A program made the position numbers and the translations under genes. A model generated the notes under the pieces. That model had not been told where the DNA came from, made no database searches, and saw only the letters and a list, made by a program, of their open reading frames with translations. A stretch of 64,000 bases of DNA from Kryptolebias marmoratus (taxonomy: Eukaryota > Chordata > Actinopteri > Cyprinodontiformes > Rivulidae): contig NC_051440.1 of the NCBI RefSeq assembly GCF_001649575.2, positions 19,255,567-19,319,566 on the forward strand, given 5' to 3'. Shown one piece after another: positions 22,237 through 34,052 of the stretch. How positions within the stretch are numbered: position 1 is the first letter of the stretch; the number at the start of each line of letters is the position of its first letter.

Positions 22237-22910
22237 TAGATTAAAGCTTATCATTGATCACAAACAGTTGCTGGTAGTGTAAAACTGTGTGTGTGTTAAT
22301 TTTTTTTGTGAATTTTATTGCTGGCTAAGTAAGATCTAAGAACCGAGAACTGTGCATTTTGAGCTTTTGAAACAAATGCTGCCAATATGAAAGTTTCTTT
22401 TATTATTATTATTTCCTGACAAGCTGCTTGTTTGAAAAGGCTTTCATTTGATTAGATGACATCTTGTTAGAATTAAGCATTGTTTGGTTTAACTATTAGC
22501 CAGACGTATGCATATCTCTCAAATTTTGCTGTGCTTTTTGCAGTATTTTCTTCCTCTCACATGCAAGGCAGGAATTGACTGACAATTCCTGTCATGAGGC
22601 CGTGACCTGAGCAGTGAAACAGACTGGTACCTCACCAGACTATATAGGGACAACATAGATTAAATGAAGTGTAAGACAATCCTTGTCAGATCAAAAATAT
22701 CATAGTAGGGCACAGTGCTTACATGCAGGTGCCCGAATGAGTGACACATTAGGGTCAGAGACAAACATAAAGAGCGAGTGGTGAGAAAACTACAGAAAGA
22801 TACACTCACACAGATGCACAGAATGATAAAGTCCAAATGTTTGGTTTTGATGTAAGATATATAGTATATAAGGGCAAGGAGGCATGTCTTTAAAATTGCA
22901 TGACTCTGTG
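22237..22910. other. non-coding DNA
   Basis: A denser patch near 22550-22680 holds an imperfect inverted pair (GGAATTGACTGACAATTCC at about 22571-22589). No gene recognised. Confidence 0.45.
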
Positions 22911-23335
22911 GTTATGGACACAAGGGGTGCTTTTGCCCAGAATGATCAAAGATGCTTTGGTTGTACAGCTCAACACGCTGCTATATGTCTGCTAGATGCA
23001 GTTTGAACATGCTGCCGAGCATTGTGGGGCTTTGACTTATGACCACACTCCTGCTGCGAAGCGAAGTTGCGTGACCATCTGATTGCTAGTGCAACTGGGC
23101 TCAGGAGTTAAAAAGAAGAGCAGATCTGGGAGACAGACGGCAAAAGCTCAACCCACATGTCCAAATCGCATACAGTCATTCTGCAACCCCCCCAATCCCC
23201 CTGGGTCTGCAGAACACACCAGTATAGGAGGGCAAACACATGAGCTTTTATAGTCATTGTGCACAATATTGTAGCACTGTGTTTTTGAAAATTGCATGCT
23301 TGTGCTCCTGACTCTCCTAACACATCTAATTATGG
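22911..23335. promoter_or_regulatory. candidate conserved non-coding element
   Basis: Complex, CpG-containing sequence with CTGCGAAGCGAAGTTGCGTG near 23053-23072 and a C-run at about 23187-23193. The 71-codon minus frame 23108-23323 lacks recognised features. Regulatory role inferred from composition alone. Confidence 0.22.
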
Positions 23336-24215
23336 GGCAGGTTTAGGTATGTTTTCAAAAATATGTTTGACAGTCAAAATTCATTCACTTAAACAGTATA
23401 ACAATTGAGGTCAAACCTGCCATAAAATAGTCTGAATACTGTGAATGTGTGCAAATACACTACTCTTATCAAAGCTAATTATTTATAGATGTTTAAAGTG
23501 AATATTTAAAAAAATACTGTCACTGTAAGCATACATTTTTTCCCTCATGAGAGAATAAGTAGCCTCTTAAGGTCAGCATGAAAAGATTCCCTGTTGTGAC
23601 TGATGAAGGCTACTGAAATGCACTGATTTTTCCCCCCCAAAATTATAAAGTATTTAAAATGGTACCTCAAGATTTCCTAATGAAATTCATGCAAATCTGC
23701 TCCCAGGTTTTGCACATGCTTTTACCAGATGAAGCTTTCTTGTAAATTAAGTGAATCTTAGGAAAAAAAAAAGAAACGTTTTACTTGCTTTGTTGGAAAG
23801 CAAGAGACACAAGATATTTGCAACAACCCCTGCAGATAAAGTGTGCAATTTGTTATGGACAAAACACAGAATGAAAGAACAACTTTGTCCACAGGGAAAA
23901 CCCAGCCTCTCTTACAGGTCAAATAGCCAATACAGCTGCACCGCTTCTTTTTTAAAAGCAAAAAACAAAGTAAAAAAAAAAAAAATCAGACAATACAGCT
24001 GTTTAATAGATATGCGGTTTTTGCACTTATGTAGTTGTACATGGCCCTATGTATTTTAGATTTTATTTTTTTAAGATTGATCAATCAATGTATGTTAGTT
24101 GATAGGGTTCAGGGTTTAGACAATCAGCACTTATTCTCACAGCACTTTGATGTGTTATTTAAAATGGCCCAGAGAAATGTTTTTTTTTTTTTGCCACTGA
24201 AGCCTTCTGTCCATC
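23336..24215. other. A+T-rich non-coding DNA
   Basis: Contains A-runs near 23761-23770 and 23974-23985 and a T-run near 24179-24192. Frames on both strands overlap here without recognisable proteins. Confidence 0.5.
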
Positions 24216-24690
24216 GACAACTTCTATTTTAGCTAGCAGCTCATAAGCTGCCTAGGGATGCGCCAGTCATGGCTCTGTTGCTATGCGACCACTAAAAAAC
24301 ATGTTTGGAGGGTGTCTCTCCAGTTCAAATGTTTTTAACTTGGAGTGTTTAGAGCACAGACCACCGAGCACTCACAGCTCCCTTCAAATGCCATTGTCAA
24401 CAGCATAAGATTGAGAAGGCCGTGCTTCTGAGGAACTTCTCCTTTCTCACTCCCCCTTCAATTTGATTTCTGTTTTATCATCTGCTTTCTTTCCCAAGGA
24501 TTACTTAAGTATTTGCACCTTCATGAGGCACATTCTGGAAAAAATAAATAAAATGAGGCAGTCAGAGATAGCCCTCCGCCCTTTCCCACCTCATTTAACC
24601 TTTTAATTTAGCAGCATGAATTAACGTGTTAGCTGGGGCCAGTATCACTTCAAACAGACAGTGCCCAGTTGCCTGTGAGGCAGAAAGAAT
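24216..24690. promoter_or_regulatory. candidate conserved element with RFX-like site
   Basis: GTTGCTATGCGAC at 24277-24289 resembles an RFX X-box with one imperfect half. It sits in a complex block with CATGAATTAACGTG and TTTAATTTAGCAGC homeodomain-type words near 24603-24627. The second RFX-like site noted in the window. Function inferred. Confidence 0.25.
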
Positions 24691-25090
24691 GACGCTTCAG
24701 TGCACATGTGCTGTTGTAAATGTACATGCGTATGTGTGTGCATGCATATTTGCACACACAGTATCAAGATGTAGAGAGAATAAGTGTGTATTTGTCTTGT
24801 TCTTAAGTAAGCTGAGCCATTACATCAGTTCTTTCTCAGCTGCTGCCACTCTTATTTTAGTAGCATGCAACATTCCAGTGAGGTAGAGAAAAGAGATACT
24901 GACACAAGAGAAAAACGTGAAGATAACTAAGTTGAAAAGACACCATCGCTGAGGCAAGGTGGATGATGGAAAGCAAGTGGTGAGTAATGATGCATCCTGA
25001 ATTCAGGTCAGTGCTCTTAGCTGCTTCTAACGCAGGAAGCAAGGAAACAGGGAGATAGTGATGAATTTGGGAAAAAAAATTCTTTGAACA
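24691..25090. other. non-coding DNA
   Basis: Alternating TGTGTG/CATGCA words at about 24720-24765 are potentially Z-forming. Nothing else recognised. Confidence 0.45.
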
Positions 25091-25099
25091 TCTGAGTCA

Positions 25100-25445
25100 C
25101 AGCAAAATATTTTGAGCTGTAAAGAGCTGTATATTTAAAACAACATAAGCACAATCAAATAGCTCTCAGGGCTGCCACACAAAACACCACATTTCAATAA
25201 ATGCACTTCTGTTCCAGTCATAAGAGACAGGGGGAATGCTCCCTGGCCTCTGGAAAGATAGAATGGCACTTTTATGATGTCTCCCAGATTATTCCCTGAG
25301 ATGGATGGGCTGAGCTGGAACACCAATTGATTAATCCATCGACTGGTTGAATGCACTGTGGTCGTTCCCCGGCTCAGCTGTTAGTTTCTCAGACAGAATA
25401 TTCAGACATGCAGGAAAAGATGACTAATGAGTAAGCCTGCTGCAG
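25100..25445. promoter_or_regulatory. candidate conserved non-coding element
   Basis: Complex block with CCAATTGATTAATCCATCGA near 25322-25341, which combines homeodomain and PBX-like words, and CCCCGGCTCAGCTG near 25367-25380. The minus frame 25135-25356 has no recognised product. Inference only. Confidence 0.27.
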
Positions 25446-26395
25446 GATGTCATGCTTGTCTGTCTGTTCATGTGTGTACTGTCTATATATATATATATTT
25501 GCTTGTGTGTGATAGGGAGAATAGATTTTGCTTTAAAAGTATAAGCCTCTTTCTCAACTGGTCACTCAAAGTGAAGCCATCTACTATTATTTTTCCTTTT
25601 ATTTTGATTAAGAATTATGAAAGAAGCAATATTTACACAAAATGTAAAAACCATGCCACATTTAACACATTATTCTACAAAAATAATCCCATACTGTCTT
25701 CAGGGGTGTAGTTTTAGGAATTTGGTGAGTTTTGTTTTACATGGTGAAAAAAGGCATATGATGCAATTTTGCAACATGATGTCAGTAACTACGTAATCTG
25801 TTTCAAAAACCTCACTTGTTGTCTTACAAAAGCAATCATTGGCTCATTTGATGTGCCCTCTTCTTGCAGATACCCATGCATAATTAACATTTAATTCTCC
25901 CATCTATAAAATCAGCAGTCACTGAATTTGATTGACTTTACAGCTTCAACCTGAATTATTACACCTTTAGTCTTGATCTTGTCACTCAGGGATTCTCAAA
26001 CATTCTCATCTCAGATATCACAAGAACTCATTTGTAAAATTATATTAGGAAAAATAAAAAAGGTACAGTTAACTAGATTTGATTTGGCATGGAGCTAAAT
26101 CCTCATGGCACTGCAAAACAGACCCACATGGTGGAACAAATACCCTGGTAATAAACACATACTCCTGTGCTCTTTAGCCATTGGTAATGGCAAGAGAACT
26201 ATATTTTCTAAACTCTAGTGGAATATTTGATGCAAAACACCAAAACTTTACAGCTGAGTTACTGAATAACCTAGTTATATTATTCCCATAGTGTTATTTT
26301 AAGGTTAAGTATTAATTTAATTAATTACACAGTTTTTAGAAATAGCATCTTTATATAAAGAGTCCTTTCAGCTCCAGCATTAGGACTTTGAGCTT
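25446..26395. other. A+T-rich non-coding DNA
   Basis: Includes a short TA array at about 25484-25498. No gene or element recognised. Confidence 0.5.
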
Positions 26396-26935
26396 CTATC
26401 GCCTTTAAACCTCCAACATCACAATACTAGCCTTTATTATAAAAGGCAAAGGAGACGATAACAGATCACTGTAACTATTTCCTTTCTCACTAAATGAAAC
26501 CCCCAAGAGATTTTATACCCAGCGAAGATGAAAAATGTCGGGGTAGCTCCATTATTGATACAAGTCTCCGGCAGTGAAAGAAATGAATGCTAATGGTGTC
26601 CTAAGCTGGGCTTTACAAAGATTAATCCGATTTGAGAAATGAACATTTTATTATAAGACTCACAGTGCTGGCCTTGATCTGAAGTGAATCACAGGCAGAG
26701 GAGGAGAAAAAAATTACAAAGGGATTGTGGGAAGGGAACATGGGTATACAGCTTGTCGCTTTGCAAGATCCTGGCACCTCATTGCAGTAGTGCCCTTTTC
26801 CAGCTGACAAGTTCATTAATTTTCTGACATGGCTGCCCAGAATGATTTTCAATAGATAAGTCAAACAACAATAGCTGAAGAAATTAGACATAAAACAGAT
26901 GTCTATAGAAGCAACATTATTAGCTGAAGACAGGC
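26396..26935. promoter_or_regulatory. candidate conserved non-coding element
   Basis: Over 500 bp of complex sequence with AGATTAATCCGATTTG near 26619-26634 (the TAATCC core of OTX/PITX-type homeodomains), GTTCATTAATTTTCTGACAT near 26811-26830 (homeodomain plus TGACA TALE-type word) and AAACAACAATAGC near 26863-26875 (SOX-like). It is about 2 kb from the CpG-rich putative promoter. The minus-strand 89-codon frame has no recognised features. Confidence 0.33.
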
Positions 26936-27080
26936 TTTGTGTGATCAGTGGGAAGTCCCACTTGATCCCTCCGCTGCACCTGCTCTAAGGCTATCACCAC
27001 TGTTTAGAAGGACTAACAGGGAACACAAGGGACAACTATTATCAGTTTAACATTGTGGAATAAACAAACTGTAATGCAAA
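26936..27080. other. non-coding DNA
   Basis: Nothing recognised between the two candidate blocks. Confidence 0.4.
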
Positions 27081-27475
27081 AGTTAACCAATATCATTCAC
27101 CCTTAAAATCATCATGCTTTTGATAATAGCTAGATTTGTTTTACAAATCCATAACCATTTAAAACAATGTGGCATCTCAAAACCACAGCCCACATCCATC
27201 TTAAAGAAAATGTCCATGGGGATGAAAAGGTTTGGGGAGGAGGAATCATCTCTCTGCCTATTACCATGAATCACTCTGCACCAGTTGCCAATAAACAACT
27301 GCAATCTTGGGAATATGTGAGGAGGATTTATCATACTAAAGCCTCTGACAGGGCAAAAACATAAAATCAGCAGTCTAATTTGTCTCCTCAAGGTGATGTC
27401 ACTCCATCATATGGAGGCTTTTCTTTCAGTGGCTGAATGATGTCTGTCATGTTTCTCACTTTCACAGGTGAGAGA
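27081..27475. promoter_or_regulatory. candidate conserved non-coding element
   Basis: Complex block with CCTATTACCATGAATCAC near 27258-27275 and AATCTTGGGAATATGTGAGG near 27303-27322. Two long frames run through it on opposite strands (27083-27391 minus, 27167-27364 plus); neither has recognised domains and both being open argues against coding. Confidence 0.27.
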
Positions 27476-28020
27476 TGCAATTCATATTTTTTTTTATCTG
27501 AAGACCCACAGCCACCTCTTTTTTTAGGCTTTGAGCAACAGGACTGATTAACATGCACAATGCTTAAACCTAAATGTAGAAATCATAGCTTAAGGGATTG
27601 ACACCTGGTTGTAAAATCAAAAACAAACAAACAAACAAACAAAATAAAAAAAGGTTTTCTACCTTATTAAAATAATTATCTTCATTTCAGACAAACAAGT
27701 GAAAGGATGTAAATTATATTTTGCAGCCTGATATGTCAAAGCCACTTTGGCCCCCACCCCACCTACACACACACATAAAGTTAAAAGTAGCAACTGTTGC
27801 TTTGTGGTACACAATTCAAATACAACAATCCCGAGCCTCCAATCAGATTTACAAGCCAGAAACTACAATACATGTCCTTCTTGGAGAAGGCAGTGAAGAC
27901 AGCAGAGTTTTAATTTCAGCACCACGAGAAGGGACAGCTCCCTTCCAGCCAACCACAGAGACTATGAACAAGCGCCTTTTTGTATAAGTCACATGAAGTA
28001 AAACGAAAGGGTGGGGTGAG
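27476..28020. other. non-coding DNA with AAAC array
   Basis: An AAAC array lies at about 27620-27643. The 88-codon plus frame 27721-27987 has no recognised family features; its sequence is somewhat more complex than average, so a small exon cannot be ruled out. Confidence 0.4.
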
Positions 28021-28068
28021 TGTGCTTGTGTGTGTGTGTGTGTGTGTGTGTGTGGGGGGGGGGGGGGG
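28021..28068. repeat. (GT)n followed by a run of 15 G
   Basis: A GT array up to 28053 passes directly into an uninterrupted G tract (28054-28068). The pair is prone to Z-DNA and G-quadruplex/triplex structures. It lies about 0.6 kb beyond the proposed splice donor of the minus-strand exon. Confidence 0.95.
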
Positions 28069-28682
28069 TCTGGTTATTCACTTCGCTAAAAGTCTTATAA
28101 CCCAGTCCACGAGTCCGAGGTGCAATGCTTGACTTTTCAGTACTTGTGATAAATATTTCCTATTCATCACCACATACATCTGTTCTTTTCCCTCCGAGGT
28201 TACTGTAGCACACACGTGCTAAATATGGCAGATTTTCAGATACTGAATGTAGGTTAAGCACATCCAGGTATAGATGGATTGATAACAGCGGGTGAAGGAT
28301 AGGAAGGGTATTCAGCCAAACATGAATCATACTTCACCAAACACACATTCATCCCGTGCTACATTGTAGAACTAATTTTGACTGTTCATGACATCTGGTG
28401 TAGCTTTGTACACGCACGCTCAACTCAAGGGCGTGCTGAGAAAGCAAGCAGACCTACGTGATCGCGCGCATCTTTCCTGTATCTTTCAAACCAGCGCACG
28501 ATTAGACATATTTTCTTTACTCCAGTATTAGTGAGGGTAAAACCTTAGGAATCACGGGCTCTTATCACTGATCAAATGAAGAAGGTTGAAACCCTCCTCC
28601 TTTAGAACATGAAAAGAATGCCAAATGGGATAGATGAGTATAAGACATACATTGTGTGTTCTGTGGACGAACAGTAACTTAC
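28069..28682. other. G+C-richer DNA, proposed start of a minus-strand first intron
   Basis: More CpG-rich than most of the window, including GATCGCGCGCATC at about 28460-28472, which supports a CpG-island-like domain running across 28.4-30.1 kb. On the minus strand it would be the 5' part of intron 1. No coding frame recognised. Confidence 0.3.
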
Positions 28683-29925
28683 TTATTCACGAAAATGCGA
28701 AGTCTGGGGGGGGGGTTCTGCTTAAGACAGAGATGAACGGTCCCTCTTCCACTCCCTCCCCCAAAAAACTGCATCGACAAAAAAAATCCGGAATTTTCAG
28801 GCGATTTTTTTAAAAACAAAATCCTTCGAGTCACCTTTTCCTCAGACACACTGTGTCCTCACTCTTAAGATGATATGTAATCCACACATTAGTCCAGATG
28901 GGATGGTATTAACTCTCATAGTGATGACAGCCTATAACGCAGTGCATATTTCCTCTTCTTTCACGCAACACGGAGGCACCCACAAGTGCAATTATTGAAA
29001 GTACTCTTCCGATGGGCACCGATCCCCCGTGTGGTCCCAGATTTTATATGTTCTTTCTTCCCTTTCGAATGAATGGGGAAGATGGGAAAAGTGTTCTTGC
29101 TTTTATTTTCTTTCCGATTCAAAGTGGGAGTTTAAAAAGTGACCTTTCCAAAGCACGCACAGCGCGGAGAACCTTCATGTGGCCAGTGTCCAGGCACACG
29201 AGCTCCATCCTGGAAAGCTCGTCATTTAGACTCTAAGGCAGACCTTTATCCATACACTGAGCAGTACAGAGGTGGGGTTGTTTTAACGTCCTGCTTGCTC
29301 ACGTTTTAAATGTAACTTTCACCAAGTCCCTATCAGGCTGCTGGTCATCAAGTCGAATTAAGAGACGCTCATTTCTGTTTTTCCTCGTCAAGAGAAGCAG
29401 TCCGCAAAATTCTGAGTGAATGGTTATCCTATAAAATAAAATAGGTGATAGAGGTGGCTTGATAAAAGCTCCAGGTTGCGTTGCTCTCTATGTCGGAGAT
29501 AAAAAACGCTTCTATTTATGACAAAACATCGACTAAATCAAATAGAAATCCAGGAGCTGTCTTCATTTAGTGCCTTCTGGTGGGATTCAGACGGCGGCTT
29601 CAAGAGTAAATGAGCCCTCTCTGAACACAAAAAAAGCTCAGGTTCAAACACGTTTTCCGCTCCGCAGCCTTGATTTTACCAGAGAGGAGTCACAGTTCAC
29701 TGAATGCATTCATGACTCCCGACGCCCCTCGCTCCATCCACGCATTTCTTCTCGAGCGTCGTCATGAAGTGTCAGAACATTTTCCCATCCACAAGGTGCT
29801 GACTGTCCAGTCCGGGTCCTCCTAATCTGGACTGCGGAGCGTTTCTGGCTGCTTCAAATGCGATGACAAATGCGCCCCTTTTTTTCCCACTACGCGCACC
29901 CAGTCTCCGTCCGTCGGTCCTCTGC
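28683..29925 (-). other. candidate untranslated first exon of a minus-strand gene
   Basis: On the minus strand the sequence reads like a long vertebrate 5' untranslated region: complex, CpG-containing, with several short upstream open frames and no long one. It ends at a strong donor, AA followed by GTAAGTTACTG (intron starts at 28682 and runs towards lower coordinates). One short frame begins MELVCLDTGHMKVLRAVR and stops after about 29 codons; another begins MRVNTIPSGLMC and is also short. Long structured leaders with upstream frames are common in neuronal and developmental genes. No coding exon of such a gene could be identified to the left, so it may lie outside the window. A plus-strand transcript or a long non-coding RNA is an alternative. 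Confidence 0.35.
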
Positions 29926-30240
29926 GAAATGTCCCTTTGCGTTCAGCATTTTATATTCAAATAAAACCACCAGCATGGGCAGACAATGGATTGATAAGTT
30001 CAGAAGGGGGCATCATGTAGGTTACCTCCCACTGACAAGCTGCTCTTCCCAGCTGAGGCTGTTCCGCCGGTGACTGCTGGTGGATCGACTGTGCCGTCAG
30101 CCGCAGGACTGAGGCACTGAAGGCAGGAAATAATCTTCATGCTGCTCTGAACTTGTAGAGCTGCTACAGTTTTTTTTTCCCCTGCTGGTAACCTATGCAC
30201 ACACCTCGCTCAGTGCTCTGACATTTACTAATTGATCTTT
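29926..30240 (-). promoter_or_regulatory. candidate TATA-type promoter, minus strand
   Basis: The minus strand has TATAAAA (plus-strand positions 29949-29955) about 30 bp upstream of a CpG-rich AGAGGACCGACGGACGG sequence near 29906-29922, a sensible start-site position. A second TATAAAA lies at 29042-29048 and could serve an internal start. The region further up (30000-30200) is also complex and open on the minus strand for 66 codons (starting MHRLPAGEKK, with an internal MKIISCLQCLS), and has a possible donor GAG/GTAACC near 30019, so an upstream alternative first exon is possible. Function is inferred. Confidence 0.33.
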
Positions 30241-31780
30241 TGGCTTTCTACTCATTTATGGTTGCGTTTTTGGTTAATGTTATCTATGTGCACTTGCGGG
30301 CATGAGGGAATAAAAGCCACCAAGCAAACGACAGAGAAATAGACAGACAGAAAGAAGGAGATAAAGCTCCGAAAGGGGAGACAGACAGAGTTTCCTCCCA
30401 TGTGTATCTTGCAAATGGGACACGACTGCCACCTACTGGTTTCCCTCTCATGGGCGATAATGTGATGTCCTCAGGCTGATTGTCGCATTGGGCCGCTCTC
30501 CCATGACAGGATATAGGTTTTGTTTATATAAGTTCTCTGTTTATATTTTAAAACACCGTGAGCCACAACAGGAAACCCGAGCTTGAATATTTTCATGGGG
30601 ATATGCATGTATGCAAACCCAGAATGGATGGAACAGGAGTACAGACAGAAGTGTGACAATCCAGAAAACAGATTAATAATATGTGTTATAATCTCTCCCA
30701 GGCTTCAGCACTTTACACCCTATTTATAAATGCTGGCTGAGGGTTATGAATTATGAAATGGGCCTGCAGATTTTTCGCATGGTGGCTGACACTGGAGACT
30801 TCAGGTCTTCAGAAAGATTATTGCTTGTGAAGCGTTTATCTTAGGCGGCCTGCTGCACTGCAAATATTATGCTAAACTCAGTAATATTCAACATGTATAG
30901 TAGAGCCTATAAGAGCGAGTATGAAATTGCAGATAGGCCAGTTTGAAGAGAGTGTGCACATTCACAGGCCATGTGATAGCAGATGTGAGAAAACATTTGA
31001 ATGCCAGACCAGGGATGTGTCCATCTAGCTGTCAACATCTGATCTCATTTCCCTCAGTGCTGAAGGCGTTGCATCATTCATCTGTCTTCATAACTGTCGA
31101 CCTGCCTGTCTGTGCGTCTGGCATATGGTAGTAAAGAGTACCACCCTCTTGCTGTGCAGTTGGAGGAGATATTTCTTTCTTGTTTTATTGTTCTTAGCTT
31201 ACATTTTTTTCTAAACTTTAATCCTGTGATTGAATGAAGCCAAGAACATATGTCCTCATCTTGCTTTTAAGTTCTCTGGAGAAGTGTCATACGTAAACTT
31301 TGAGGTCACTTAAGAGTTTTTTTTCTATAAATTGTGTCAAGCTGCTGTTTGACCACCTTGCTTAATTGAAAGCTTTTATCACTCCACCAGCAAGGTGTTT
31401 GCTCATCGGTGGACTTATTGCTATATAAGAGCCATAACATTTCTGTTTGTTTTGTAGCTTTTGAACCACTACTTTGGAATACTCAGTTGTTTGTATAAGT
31501 TTGTTGCATTTTAGATCTTGTGTATGTGCATTTTAAAATGCATAAATACTAAGAAACTCATATCATTTTTGGTTTTACAGCCTATTTACTATGCAATGAA
31601 AATAATATAAATTATTATATTCAACACAAACAAATTCTGCTGAATCAGCTAATTCCTACTAATGGTCATTATACATTTCCAAAGCAGCTGTGTGTCACTC
31701 TCAAGAGGTCATGTATAGATTAAAGGTGAATGCAAGTTGTGAAGGTTTTCTGTAAACTTGAACAGACAGACAAAAGCAGG
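30241..31780. other. non-coding DNA
   Basis: 30241-30480 is still fairly complex and may belong to the promoter domain; GACTGCCACCTACTGGTTTC near 30425-30444 resembles a word common in dispersed fish repeats. From about 31.2 kb the DNA is A+T-rich. No gene recognised. Confidence 0.45.
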
Positions 31781-31784
31781 TGCA

Positions 31785-32330
31785 CACATGAAACAAATTG
31801 TTCATCATCTAAGAGACTGCTGAAATGGATGAGAGAGAAAAAATGTTAGCATACTGAATTAAATAGAAACCTTATATGTCTGCAGAACAAGTCAAGAATA
31901 CCATCCAAAATGAAGGGGTATATGTTACCATGTCAACAATTAAGAGAAGGCTTCTTGGGCATTCGGTAACTTCTGAAGACACTGTGAAATGCAAATGCCT
32001 GATAAGACTTAAAAGCAGAAAGGTCAGCTTTTAGTTAAAAATAAAGAGAAGCTTAAAGAAACAACGACTGAAGTTGTGAAACACAGTTTTGTCAGGAATA
32101 GTTCAACATCATACAAACTCATCTGTCAAATGTGGTGCTGGTTCTGTTTGACAAGTGTTAAAGGAACAGGCTCGCTGGCATTTGTTAAAAATTTCACAGC
32201 TGGAAGCAACGACTAGAGTTACCGAAAAGAATTCTGTGTGCTTACATTTGGCGCAGAAACACAAAACTAAAAAAATACTTTGGAAAACATTACATCAGTC
32301 AGCAAGACAACAGTACTTATGGTGAATGTG
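31785..32330 (+). pseudogene. Tc1/mariner transposase relic
   Basis: Scattered plus-strand segments follow the order of a fish Tc1-like transposase: GTCAAGAATACCATCCAAAA with NEGVYVTMSTIKRRL (helix-turn-helix region, about 31890-31950), then CLIRLKSRKVSF (about 31998-32035), then GILCAYI-like residues near 32229-32250 and finally SQQDNS at 32297-32314, matching the QQDNDPKHT box with the second catalytic Asp at 32306-32308. Stops and frameshifts break the frame throughout, so it is long dead. Terminal inverted repeats and a TA target duplication were not located. The segment between 32060 and 32190 is poorly matched. Confidence 0.65.
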
Positions 32331-34017
32331 TAATACCCTTCAGTGTCTGAGTCTGTCACCTGTAGTCCATCTGACTGAGGTGCATTTTCCTTGCTGTGAG
32401 GCTCAGAATGAGGGCAGTAAAAGCCTGTTCCAAAATAAAGGTGTCTTCAGTTAAAACCTAACAATCCTTACTAAAAAAGTTTAAATATTTTTTTCTAAAC
32501 AAGCATAGAAAGTTATGTGTTTGTTTTAATGTTCTGTTCAGTTGCTTTCTATCTCTAGAAGAATTTTGCCCAAACTCATGAAAATACCAATTAAAATAAT
32601 GAAGAGATTTTCAGCTTTATTGATTATCCACTGTTTTATTTTGAAACTGTGACACAAAGTCTAAAGAAGAAACAACATTTGGTGCTAAAAATTCCAAATG
32701 ACGAGTTATTTATTATTTATTTTCTATTTCGGTATAACTTGTTTCTGCAAAACTCTTGAACACCATTGAATCACCTCTGTAAAGATTGCTCTGTCCTTGG
32801 AGAGTGATTGAAAAATCTTGGACTGCCATTGTTACAACTATGACCTTGTTCCCTGAAAGGCCAAGACAAATACCAGACTCGTGGGGCAGTTATTCTTAGA
32901 GCAGCAAGGGTAAATAAAAATCTTACTTAGGAGAATATCTAGAATTTCATCAGTTGTGCTTTAGGTGTTGCTTTAAAAATGACAATTGCTTGGCACTAAT
33001 GTAAATTACAGATGCAGCTGTAGTATATGTTTTAAAATGTCTATATTTTTTATTTTGATGAATTGTTTCCCTTTTTTTTCCCCCTCAAAGTTTTTGTTTT
33101 GACAGTGAAGACGGAAAAGCTGTGAGTTGCCATTCAGAGACAGCATAACACACTCAGATCTCTTCTTTTCTGTGAGAGTGTTATCTTGTCATGACCGGCA
33201 TAATAAATGTGAAGGGATGCAGTCGTGTTGAGCATGCTGTATAGGTGGGCTACAGGCAGTCAAAAGCAATATACAAAGCATGGTAAAACTCAAACTTCTA
33301 AACTTAGGTGAGAGACAACCAAACAAGAAAATACCTATTGATTACCCAAGTAAAGATACACAAAACATAAGCAGAAAGCACCCCATATTGTTGTGGCACA
33401 AAGCAACATGCATCAGCTACAAACAGCTGAACAATTCAGAACTTTTGTTACAATTCTACCTGCTCAGATTTTAGGTAAGAAGGTTGTGCTGTGACACCCA
33501 CAGCTGTCCCACTTCAAAAAAGAGGTTCTGAATACATTAATAATGTGTGTTCTTTATTTTAAGATCCCCCATTCATTATGTATGATGTTTTTGGAGGCTA
33601 TGAGACATCACTACTGATATCCTGCTGGGCTCAGTGGCATTAAAACAATGCAGTGAGGTAAGCAGAGGTAAGACAGAAAAAGACAAGTCTGTCCAAAGGC
33701 CTTTGAATGGTTCCCTTGTCAATCATTTGTGTTTCCCTGATGCCTTTTTTATATTTCTTATTGATATTCCCCACAACTTCTTCATTTTGCTATACAAAAT
33801 CATACCAAAACACCAAATCAGTTGAACATGTATAAGTGGATATTCTAATAACACCTCAGTCATGAAATCTTTAAGATCCAAAATAATTAAATAATTTTAC
33901 CAGACTCGATAATTAGGCACATCAATGCTACCCCATTTAATCTTGACTTTGATCTACACTAATCTGTAACTGCACTTCTTATCCTGAGCTTCTGGCATGA
34001 TTAGACATTTAAAATAA
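32331..34017. other. A+T-rich non-coding DNA
   Basis: No gene recognised. Frames at 33280-33474 and 33634-33825 have no recognised features. Confidence 0.5.
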
Positions 34018-34052
34018 ATAAACAAACAAACAAACAAACAAACAAACAAACA
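34018..34052. repeat. (AAAC)n microsatellite
   Basis: About eight uninterrupted tetranucleotide units, followed by A-rich AAATAAAAAATAAAAAACAA and a short AAC array. A+C-rich tetranucleotide arrays recur across the window. Confidence 0.9.

Noticed and set aside
29870..30073. Plus-strand frame with MGRQWIDKFRRGHH followed by GTAGGT as a first coding exon
   Set aside because: No matching protein is recognised and the donor is weak; the minus strand explains the region better.
30000..30200. 66-codon minus frame with MKIISCLQCLS as a possible protein N-terminus
   Set aside because: Tempting as a first coding exon, but I recognise no protein starting this way and it stops at 30000; kept only as part of the promoter/leader candidate.
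34018..34052. Regular array considered as CRISPR or telomere-like
   Set aside because: Plain tetranucleotide microsatellite without spacers; no CRISPR array or telomeric TTAGGG repeat was seen anywhere.
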